The notes: generated by a model from the letters alone, not told the origin. A DNA stretch of 5,040 nt from an uncultured Desulfurobacterium sp. (GCA_913055135.1 CAJXJV010000115.1:1-5040); one strand, 5' to 3'. Numbered from the stretch's first letter, positions 1 through 4,990 are shown. Translations and numbers: made by a program.

Positions 1-997
1 TTCTTTTAAATCCTGTATCAATTCTTAGAGGTCTCCCTTTTTCGTCAAATCCTGTGGCAATTACTGTAACTTCTATGGAACCTTCTAAGGATTCATCAAT
101 GCTTACGCCAAAGAAGAAGTTAGTATCATCTCTCTTAGCCCTCTCCTTAATAAGCCCTGCAGCAGCATAAGCCTCATCAAGAGTCAAATCATTTCCCCCG
201 GTAATGTTCACTAAAATCCTGCTTGCTCCCTCAACCTGAACATTCTCAAGAAGAGGATTATCAATAGCCTTCCTTGCAGCAGTAAGAGCCCTATCCTCTC
301 CACTCGCCTCTCCTGTACCCATAAGAGCATAACCACCACTATGCATAACAGACTTAACATCAGCAAAGTCAAGGTTAATAAGACCGGGTCTTGTAATAAC
401 CTCACTTATTCCCTTAACAGCCTGATAAAGAACATTATCAGCAAGCTTAAAAGCATTAAGAATACTCATATCCTTTGGAGCGACAGTAAGGAGCTTCTGA
501 TTAGGGACAACCATAAGAGTATCTACAAACTCCTTAAGCCTTCTGATACCAGCCTCAGCGAACTCATGCCTCTTTCTACCCTCAAAATCGAAAGGTCTTG
601 TAACGACCCCGACAGTCAGAATACCCATATCTTTGGCAATCTTGGCAACAATAGGAGCAGCTCCGGTACCTGTACCGCCTCCCATACCGGCAGTGATAAA
701 GACCATATCGGAACCTTCTAAGACTTCTCTGATTTTGGGTTCATCCTCAAGTGCAGCCTGCTCACCGATTTCAGGTTTACCGCCAGCCCCAAGACCTTTT
801 GTGAGCTTTTCGCCGATCTGGACTTTTATGGGGATAGAGAGCTTAGAAAGAACCTGAGCGTCAGTGTTGACTGCAACAAATTCTACGCCTTCGATACCTT
901 TTTCGAGCATTCTTGCGACGGCATTACCGCCGCCACCGCCTACGCCGATAACCTTTATTACGGGTCCCTGAAAGGCTTCATCTGCTATGTCGAACAT
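1..997 (-). CDS. ftsZ: Cell division protein FtsZ, 5' part (3' end beyond the left edge)
   Basis: Tubulin-like GTPase that polymerises at mid-cell to form the cytokinetic Z ring. No stop is reached, and 332 codons are visible from the ATG at 995-997. I read the Rossmann entry [15 protein letters not shown] (residues 13-27), VNTD (43-46), the tubulin signature GGGTGTG (106-112), TRPFDFEGR (133-141) and the T7 catalytic loop NLDFADV (208-214), whose D210 and D213 complete the GTPase site of the neighbouring subunit. The GTPase domain and most of the C-terminal subdomain are present. Bacterial FtsZ is usually 350-400 residues, so only the linker and the C-terminal FtsA/ZipA-binding peptide should be missing. 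The start is fixed by AGGAGG four bases upstream. FtsA is not the upstream neighbour: the next gene is divergent. Glu codon use changes abruptly inside the gene (see findings). Confidence 0.97.
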   Translation of the reverse strand, partial: MFDIADEAFQGPVIKVIGVGGGGGNAVARMLEKGIEGVEFVAVNTDAQVLSKLSIPIKVQIGEKLTKGLGAGGKPEIGEQAALEDEPKIREVLEGSDMVFITAGMGGGTGTGAAPIVAKIAKDMGILTVGVVTRPFDFEGRKRHEFAEAGIRRLKEFVDTLMVVPNQKLLTVAPKDMSILNAFKLADNVLYQAVKGISEVITRPGLINLDFADVKSVMHSGGYALMGTGEASGEDRALTAARKAIDNPLLENVQVEGASRILVNITGGNDLTLDEAYAAAGLIKERAKRDDTNFFFGVSIDESLEGSIEVTVIATGFDEKGRPLRIDTGFKR

Positions 998-1001
998 GGT
1001 T

Positions 1002-1007
1002 CCTCCT
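1002..1007 (-). promoter_or_regulatory. Ribosome binding site of ftsZ
   Basis: On the minus strand this reads AGGAGG, preceded by a run of A, and lies four bases before the ATG at 995-997. It is a full match to the anti-SD core and supports that start. Confidence 0.85.
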
Positions 1008-1097
1008 TTTTTTCTGCCAGTTAATCTATGGTATTCTACCTTAAAATTTAGCCTGATGAACAACTGAATGATAGTGTTATCTCTCTTAGTTCTTGAG

Positions 1098-1106
1098 TGA
1101 TAAAAT
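1098..1106 (+). promoter_or_regulatory. Possible extended -10 promoter for the DUF1786 gene
   Basis: TGATAAAAT is a TGn extension followed by TAAAAT (five of six matches to TATAAT). No good -35 lies 16-18 bases upstream. A transcript from here would begin near 1113 and leave a leader of about 30 bases before the ATG at 1142. It would exclude the in-frame GTG at 1097 as a start. The 998-1141 intergenic region must also hold the ftsZ promoter on the other strand. A TTGTTC/TAGAAT pair there has a 19-base spacer and is too weak to call. Confidence 0.35.
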
Positions 1107-1132
1107 TTCGAAAGCTGAAATTACTGTTTGTC

Positions 1133-1137
1133 GAGGT
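1133..1137 (+). promoter_or_regulatory. Ribosome binding site deciding the DUF1786 start
   Basis: GAGGT lies four bases before the ATG at 1142. The alternative in-frame GTG at 1097 has no comparable SD, so this site favours the shorter protein. The spacing is slightly tight. Confidence 0.6.
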
Positions 1138-1141
1138 GTCC

Positions 1142-2200
1142 ATGGAAGTTTTCATGATAGATATAGGAAAAGGCACTCAGGATTTGCTTTACAGTGATGA
1201 GAATCTTAACACCGAAAACTGGGTAAAAGCAATACTACCCTCCCCAACAACTATGCTGGCTGAAAAAGTTAAAAAGATAGAAGAAGACCTTAGAATAGAT
1301 GGCTTTATTATGGGAGGAGGACCTGTCAAGAAGGCAATTCTTGAGCATTTGAAGAAGGGGTTTAAGGTAACTATCTCCCAGAGAGCAGCGAGGACGATAA
1401 GGGATGACATTGAGGAGGTTAAAAGGCTTGGTATAGAGATAGTTGAGAAAGTTGAGAATCCTAATTTCTTTTTGAGAGACCTTGAATTTGAATTGTATAA
1501 GAAACTTCTAAAACTTGCAGGGAAAGAATTTAATCCTGATATCTTTGCCGTAGCTTGCCAGGATCACGGATTTGTAAAGGGACAAAGTGACAGGATAACA
1601 AGGTTTAAGTACTTTGAAGAGAAGTTAAAGGAGACCAGGGATCCTCATGACTTTTTCTTTGTCCAGGAGACAGGTTTCTTTTCCCGTTTTGACTCTATCC
1701 TCCAGCAGCTGAGAGATGGCGGATACAGGGGTTTTGTAGTGGACAGTAAAGTAGCATCCGTTTGTGGCATTCTTTCTTATGCTGAAGAAATTGGAATTAA
1801 AGAATTCATTGGACTTGATATTGGCAATGGTCACACCCTTGGTGTTTCAATCAAAGGAGGAGAGATTTGTGGACTCTTTGAACATCATACGAGGTATCTG
1901 ACTCCGAAAAAACTGAAAGAACTTGTTGAAAAACTGGCAAGCGCCACGCTTACATTTGAAGAAGTCTTTAACGATAACGGACACGGTGCTGTTGTTTTCG
2001 AAAAGATTAATCCGGAAAAAGTGCTGATTGCAGGACCCAACCGTAAGCTTTTCAGGAAATATGGGGAGTATGCCTACCCTGGTGGTGATGTGATGATTAC
2101 CGGCTGTATAGGGCTTTACGAAGTAGCTAAAAGGAATCAGTTCAATTTATCTGCAGGGATATCAACTCTTATAACTCCTCTGAAATCCCCTTCTTTGTAG
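1142..2200 (+). CDS. DUF1786 family protein (putative ASKHA-fold nucleotide-binding protein)
   Basis: A 352-residue protein that I recognise as DUF1786, a family often labelled 'putative pyruvate formate-lyase activating enzyme' without good evidence. It shows no CxxxCxxC radical-SAM motif, so I do not adopt that label. Visible motifs are an N-terminal MIDIGKGTQDLLYSD (5-19), LPSPTTMLAEKV (32-43), VACQDHGFVKGQSDR (137-151), a second phosphate-loop-like FIGLDIGNGHTLG (222-234), and GGDVMITGCIGL (314-325) near the end. The paired DIG-G loops resemble the phosphate loops of actin/Hsp70/sugar-kinase folds, so ATP binding is an inference. There is no signal peptide or membrane segment, so it should be cytoplasmic. 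It is divergent from ftsZ and convergent with the monohaem cytochrome gene. Residues 333-352 lie in the 64-base antisense overlap and look like a non-family tail. The start was chosen for the SD and because the family motif begins almost at once. Its cellular role is unknown. Confidence 0.85.
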   Translation: MEVFMIDIGKGTQDLLYSDENLNTENWVKAILPSPTTMLAEKVKKIEEDLRIDGFIMGGGPVKKAILEHLKKGFKVTISQRAARTIRDDIEEVKRLGIEIVEKVENPNFFLRDLEFELYKKLLKLAGKEFNPDIFAVACQDHGFVKGQSDRITRFKYFEEKLKETRDPHDFFFVQETGFFSRFDSILQQLRDGGYRGFVVDSKVASVCGILSYAEEIGIKEFIGLDIGNGHTLGVSIKGGEICGLFEHHTRYLTPKKLKELVEKLASATLTFEEVFNDNGHGAVVFEKINPEKVLIAGPNRKLFRKYGEYAYPGGDVMITGCIGLYEVAKRNQFNLSAGISTLITPLKSPSL

Positions 2201-2721
2201 TTGACTGCTTTGTCTGCTGGATAGTGTTCCTTTATTGCCTTAACAATTTCCGGATCCATTTTGCTTACATCTCCGTGACATTTCAGACACGGTTTTTTTA
2301 CCTGTATGGGTTTATAGAATACATAGAACTCTTTTCCATTGATCGTTACTCTTCTGATCAGGTAATCAGGAAGTTTCCCCGTTTTTTTAAATTTCTCCTC
2401 AAGGGTGGTCAGGACTTCCCTGTCAAGTGCATCTGGCTTGTCATTTTCATTTCTATATTTAAGGCTTGTTCTCTTTATCCTGAATCCCACCTTTTCACTA
2501 ACCTGCTTCGTAAATTCTTCAGCTTTTGAATAGCAAAAATCTATAGCTCCTTCGGTTCCCCTTTCTTTAATGGCTTTTTTCAGGTTTGACCTCATTGTTT
2601 CATGAAGCTCTTTTACAGCTTCCATACCTTTCTGCTTTACAAGTTCAAGTTTTTCTTCTCTGCTTTCCATGCAGGAATTAGCAAGAACAAGGATAGAGAA
2701 TATGAAAATAAACCTTTTCAT
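2137..2721 (-). CDS. Exported Tll0287-like (DUF3365) single-haem c-type protein
   Basis: A 194-residue protein. Residues 1-16 form a short basic-hydrophobic signal sequence (MKRFIFIFSILVLANS), followed by Cys17 in an imperfect lipobox (LANSC). It is therefore exported and possibly a lipoprotein. The rest matches the Tll0287-like/DUF3365 haem domain: a helical N-terminal part with a conserved AIDFC (59-63), the stretch RTSLKYRNENDKPD (84-97), one haem c site CLKCH (145-149), and the family ending YKEGDFRGVIRV (175-186). Such domains occur alone or as sensory modules of kinases and cyclases. Here it stands alone with no output domain, so either an electron carrier or a redox/gas-binding role is possible. 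AGGAGG sits six bases before the ATG. It lies 93 bases downstream of the hydrogenase operon on the same strand, probably with its own promoter. Its 3' end overlaps the convergent DUF1786 gene by 64 bases. Confidence 0.85.
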   Translation of the reverse strand: MKRFIFIFSILVLANSCMESREEKLELVKQKGMEAVKELHETMRSNLKKAIKERGTEGAIDFCYSKAEEFTKQVSEKVGFRIKRTSLKYRNENDKPDALDREVLTTLEEKFKKTGKLPDYLIRRVTINGKEFYVFYKPIQVKKPCLKCHGDVSKMDPEIVKAIKEHYPADKAVNYKEGDFRGVIRVDIPADKLN

Positions 2722-2727
2722 GTTCCG

Positions 2728-2733
2728 CCTCCT
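2728..2733 (-). promoter_or_regulatory. Ribosome binding site of the monohaem protein gene
   Basis: Minus-strand AGGAGG lies six bases before the ATG at 2719-2721. Position and sequence are ideal and support that start. Confidence 0.8.
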
Positions 2734-2780
2734 TTCCAGGCCAGTGTTGGAGGTAAATTATATTTAATTCTATAATACAA

Positions 2781-2789
2781 ATTATACCA
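2781..2789 (-). promoter_or_regulatory. Extended -10 promoter candidate for the monohaem protein gene
   Basis: Minus-strand TGGTATAAT combines a perfect TATAAT with the TGn extension typical of promoters lacking a -35, and no good -35 is visible. It would start transcription near 2774 and give a leader of about 50 bases with the AGGAGG near its end. The spacer contains a second TATAAT at 2757-2762, and TTGAAA (2791-2796) lies 16 bases from a poor TATAGA (2769-2774). The exact promoter is therefore uncertain in such AT-rich DNA. Confidence 0.45.
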
Positions 2790-2814
2790 ATTTCAATTTA
2801 ATTTGGTTTTGGTA
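2785..2814. repeat. Imperfect inverted repeat after the ferredoxin gene stop
   Basis: The arms TACCAA (2785-2790) and TTGGTA (2809-2814) are perfect complements about 18 bases apart, and the outer arm abuts the echF stop codon at 2815-2817. A shorter alternative pairing uses ACCAA near 2800-2805. No proper U-run follows, so I do not call a terminator. The inner arm overlaps the TGGTATAAT promoter candidate, so an operator role is conceivable. Confidence 0.3.
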
Positions 2815-3219
2815 TTACGACTTTTTCTTCTTTCTGGCTTGTAACCACCTTTTCTTTGATTCATCAGCCTTTCTCTCAAGATCATCCCAATTTGGAAGTT
2901 CTTCTTCAGTTGCAGAAGGTGCAGTTTCCTCTACCTGTATAAGGCAACCAGGTTTTGGACATGCCCTAACGCATTCGCCACAATAGATACAGAGGTATGG
3001 GTTGTAGTGGAACTCTTTTGAACCGTCTTCGTTGTAGGTGAACCTTATTGCTCCTGGAGGACAGACCATTTCGCACTTAGTACAGAAGATACAGAGCTCT
3101 TCTTTATAAACTATAAGTCCCCTGTAATTTGATGGAGTTGGTGACGGTTCCAGTGGATATTTGACAGTTGCAGGCTTTCTAAAGAGGTTCTTCAAGGATT
3201 CTATAAACATGTCCTTCAT
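2815..3219 (-). CDS. echF: EchF-like 2x[4Fe-4S] ferredoxin subunit of membrane [NiFe] hydrogenase
   Basis: A 134-residue polyferredoxin subunit expected to carry electrons between a soluble donor (usually ferredoxin) and the hydrogenase small subunit on the cytoplasmic face. There are two full cluster motifs: C43-IF-C46-TK-C49-EMV-C53-P and C77-IY-C80-GE-C83-VRA-C87-P. The N-terminal segment NLFRKPATVKYPLEPSPTPSNYRG (11-34) is typical of the EchF/NuoI-related subunits of group 4 hydrogenases. The length suits EchF and is too short for NuoI. There is no signal peptide. After residue 95 comes a tail of about 40 residues, first acidic (around 98-115) and then strongly basic, ending KKKKS; it could be a docking extension. 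An extra Cys (C92) follows the second motif. The start is supported by AGGAGG five bases upstream, which overlaps the TAG of the preceding cytochrome gene. It is the last cistron of the operon in this window. Confidence 0.88.
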   Translation of the reverse strand: MKDMFIESLKNLFRKPATVKYPLEPSPTPSNYRGLIVYKEELCIFCTKCEMVCPPGAIRFTYNEDGSKEFHYNPYLCIYCGECVRACPKPGCLIQVEETAPSATEEELPNWDDLERKADESKKRWLQARKKKKS

Positions 3220-3224
3220 AGTTT

Positions 3225-3230
3225 CCTCCT
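3225..3230 (-). promoter_or_regulatory. Ribosome binding site of the ferredoxin gene, overlapping the upstream stop
   Basis: Minus-strand AGGAGG begins with the last two bases of the cytochrome gene's TAG stop (3229-3231) and lies five bases before the ferredoxin ATG. The arrangement favours coupled translation of the cytochrome and the ferredoxin. Confidence 0.8.
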
Positions 3231-3549
3231 AATTAAGCAATCTGTTGTAGAGGTCATCCAGTTCAGAGCTTTCAAGTTTTTTATGACATCCTATGCACTT
3301 TTCCAGAACTTTATGAGCATCAGAAAGCTCCATAACTTTTTTAACAGAGTGACACTCAAAACAATCCGCTCCGCACTTACTGTTAAAAGCAGACTCAGAG
3401 TGCTTGGGATGACAGTTTGTACAGGTATCTAAAACTTTATGTTCTTTATCCTTCGGAATATTGCTGTGACACTGGTAACAGTCACTACTACAGGCAAAAG
3501 CACTCTGAAAAGTTAGAAGGAGAGAAAGAACAAAGAGAATCCCTCTCAT
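3229..3549 (-). CDS. Exported tetrahaem c-type cytochrome within the hydrogenase operon
   Basis: A 106-residue protein with a Sec signal peptide, MRGILFVLSLLLTFQSAFA (1-19), and a likely cut after AFA. It has four haem c sites: CYQCH (24-28), CTNCH (43-47), CFECH (63-67) and CIGCH (85-89). His37, His50 and His79 are candidate distal ligands; one more is needed for four bis-His haems. The mature protein is two tandem units (about 20-58 and 59-95) that align as C-x3-CxxCH-S...HKVL-x2-CxxCH. Each unit has an extra Cys (C20, C59) before its first haem site. It acts outside the cytoplasmic membrane, probably as an electron carrier. The family is cytochrome c3/c7-like in style, but I do not recognise a named protein. 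The gene sits between the hydrogenase catalytic and ferredoxin genes. The start at 3549 was chosen because it begins the signal peptide and has GAGGT seven bases upstream. The longer in-frame start at 3579 would add ten residues before the signal peptide and overlap echE. Confidence 0.88.
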   Translation of the reverse strand: MRGILFVLSLLLTFQSAFACSSDCYQCHSNIPKDKEHKVLDTCTNCHPKHSESAFNSKCGADCFECHSVKKVMELSDAHKVLEKCIGCHKKLESSELDDLYNRLLN

Positions 3550-3554
3550 CCTTC

Positions 3555-4640
3555 TTACCTCGCAGTACAGGATAAACATGGGTCAAAACTTATAACTGTT
3601 GCTGGAACATCTGCATAATCCATTCCGATGAAGAGCTCTTTCATCACAGGAACGTTCGCAAATGTTGGAACTCTTATTCTAAGCCTATCTAACACCATTT
3701 TTTTACTGCCTTTTACATAATAGAAAAGTTCTCCTCTTGGAGCTTCTATTCTTACAAAGGCTTCACCTTCAGGAAGTCCTTTAACTGGAACCTTTATGTC
3801 TCCCTCAGGCATTCCATCTAATATATTAAACAGCATATCTAAGGAATTTAAAGTTTCCTCTACTCTTACCATATTTCTTGCGTATATATCTCCTCCTTTC
3901 ATTGTAATCAATTTGTATCCCACCTCTTTAAAAGGCAAATAGTTAAACTCGTTTCTTACGTCTGTTGCAAGTTCTGAAGCTCGAGCAGGTGGTCCAACAA
4001 CATTAAGTTCTATTGCCATTTCTGGAGTAATAACTCCTACTCCTTTCCATCTAAGTTTTATTGTGTAGTCGTTCTCAAAAACGTCTTTCAGCCATAGACA
4101 TTTTTCTTGCAGAATTTTCAATTTTTCTCTTAATTCTTTTTCAACTTCAGGAGTAAGATCTCTGTTCACTCCTCCAACAGTTACGTAATCAAATTGAATT
4201 CTATTTCCAGTAACAAGCTCCTGGAGCTCCATTACAAGTTCTCTATCTCTAAAGGTATGCATAAAGAGGTTTTCATACCCAGCAACTTCGGCTAAGTGTC
4301 CCATAGCAAGTAAGTGGGAGTGAACACGATCAAGTTCGCTTGCTAAAAGTCTTAGATATAGAGCTTTCTTAGGTACTTCAATATTCATCAATCTTTCGAC
4401 AGCCGTCACATACCCCAAGGTATGTGAAATAGCACAAAGACCACAAACTCTTGCAACAACATAACCTACCTGCGTGTACTTAAACTTTGTCATACACGCT
4501 TTTTCAATTCCTCTATGAACATAACCAACATCAACTTCGACATCAACTATCTTCTCATTTTCTGTTTGAAAGACAAATCTTATTGGTTCTGGAAGTGCTA
4601 CATGCTGACTACCAAACGGAATAGTTATCCTGTTTCCCAT
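3555..4640 (-). CDS. echE: EchE-like catalytic (large) subunit of group 4 membrane [NiFe] hydrogenase
   Basis: A 361-residue subunit carrying the Ni-Fe site of an energy-converting hydrogenase. This class couples ferredoxin-linked H2 turnover to ion pumping through membrane partners that are not in this window. The N-terminal L1 motif is RVCGLCAISH (64-73) with C66, C69 and H73. The C-terminal L2 motif is DPCLSC (353-358) with C355 and C358. All four Cys ligands are present, which separates it from Complex I NuoD, where they are lost. HRGIEK (42-47) and IEAPRGELFYYV (298-309) are shared with the 49-kDa/NuoD superfamily. The length fits EchE and CooH. The chain ends CTAR, three residues after C358, so there is no cleavable C-terminal extension. 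AAGGAGAGG upstream lies inside the last codons of the preceding gene, and its stop is one base before this ATG. It could equally be named CooH-like; the Ech naming follows subunit sizes and order. Confidence 0.92.
   Translation of the reverse strand: MGNRITIPFGSQHVALPEPIRFVFQTENEKIVDVEVDVGYVHRGIEKACMTKFKYTQVGYVVARVCGLCAISHTLGYVTAVERLMNIEVPKKALYLRLLASELDRVHSHLLAMGHLAEVAGYENLFMHTFRDRELVMELQELVTGNRIQFDYVTVGGVNRDLTPEVEKELREKLKILQEKCLWLKDVFENDYTIKLRWKGVGVITPEMAIELNVVGPPARASELATDVRNEFNYLPFKEVGYKLITMKGGDIYARNMVRVEETLNSLDMLFNILDGMPEGDIKVPVKGLPEGEAFVRIEAPRGELFYYVKGSKKMVLDRLRIRVPTFANVPVMKELFIGMDYADVPATVISFDPCLSCTAR
3557..3561 (-). promoter_or_regulatory. Ribosome binding site of the tetrahaem cytochrome gene, overlapping the echE stop
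   Basis: Minus-strand GAGGT lies seven bases before the ATG at 3547-3549. It overlaps the echE TAA (3555-3557) by one base, reading GAGGTAAGAAGG then ATG. This decides the start and ties cytochrome translation to termination on echE. Confidence 0.65.
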
Positions 4641-4641
4641 C

Positions 4642-4986
4642 TTAGCCTCTCCTTAAAGGTGCTTTTGGACTGTCTGGATCAAGAAAGAGTCCCTTTTTAG
4701 CTCCTTCTACGTTAAGCCCCAAAAGATCTGCAAGTTCCCATTCGGATATCCAGGCAGAAGGAATAATGTAGGTTAAAGTAGGAATTTCATCATCATAGTT
4801 TGCTTCAGCAGTAAAGACTTTAAAGGCTTCCTCCTCACCATACTTAGTAAAAAACCACTTAAGTTCTATTCTTCCCCCAACGTCTGTCCCGTTTACGGTG
4901 ATAAAATGCCATTCCTCAGGATCGTAAAAATCCTTGATTGCTCTTCTCACATCTCTAAGAGAAACCTTAACCTCTTCTACCTTCAT
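4642..4986 (-). CDS. echD: EchD/NuoC-like (30-kDa family) hydrogenase subunit
   Basis: A 114-residue protein matching the small NuoC-related subunit of Ech-type hydrogenases. These contribute to the peripheral arm next to the catalytic subunit and bind no cofactor, and no Cys is present here. An N-terminal alpha/beta part includes WHFITVNGTDVGGRIELKWFF (26-46). The family core follows, IPSAWISEWELADLLGLNVEG (75-95), equivalent to the 'W.ERE..DLfGi.feGh' stretch of NuoC. It ends LFLDPDSPKAPLRRG (100-114), like the NuoC 'L.L....PLRK' end. It is cytoplasmic with no membrane segment. The start at 4986 has AGGAGG four bases upstream. An upstream in-frame TTG at 5013 would add nine residues and absorb that SD, so I reject it. 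It is nearly fused to echE, with one base between stop and start. Identification rests on the motif pattern and on its position before the catalytic subunit. Confidence 0.8.
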   Translation of the reverse strand: MKVEEVKVSLRDVRRAIKDFYDPEEWHFITVNGTDVGGRIELKWFFTKYGEEEAFKVFTAEANYDDEIPTLTYIIPSAWISEWELADLLGLNVEGAKKGLFLDPDSPKAPLRRG

Positions 4987-4990
4987 AGCA

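Noticed and set aside
341..857. Open plus-strand frames antisense to ftsZ (341-721 and 633-857), plus a minus-strand frame at 211-405
   Set aside because: All lie inside the conserved FtsZ coding region in other frames. The proteins are low-complexity (Ser/Leu/Pro rich) and have no SD or family features. The codon bias of ftsZ itself keeps these frames open.
1097..1141. GTG at 1097 as start of the DUF1786 protein
   Set aside because: It adds 15 residues with no family match, has no SD, and overlaps the promoter-like TGATAAAAT. The ATG at 1142 has GAGGT and begins directly at the conserved MIDIG region.
1189..1834. Minus-strand open frames at 1189-1410 and 1625-1834
   Set aside because: They are antisense to conserved DUF1786 motifs, with no ribosome binding site and no recognisable domain.
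2224..2529. Plus-strand open frame rich in Phe/Tyr/Ile
   Set aside because: It is antisense to the DUF3365 gene, whose CLKCH and family motifs are clearly the coding frame. The hydrophobic composition comes from the reverse complement of Lys/Glu codons.
2722..2814. Rho-independent terminator between echF and the monohaem gene
   Set aside because: The available hairpins are short (5-6 bp), A/T-rich or long-looped, and lack a following U-run.
3550..3579. Longer start of the tetrahaem cytochrome at 3579
   Set aside because: It would place MFILYCEVRR before a complete signal peptide and overlap the conserved DPCLSC codons of echE. The ATG at 3549 has its own GAGGT.
3555..4640. The large subunit as Complex I NuoD
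   Set aside because: Both Ni-binding Cys pairs (C66/C69 and C355/C358) are intact, and NuoD lacks them.
4515..4700. Plus-strand open frame across the echD/echE junction
   Set aside because: It spans two genes with clear family motifs on the other strand and has no supporting signal of its own.
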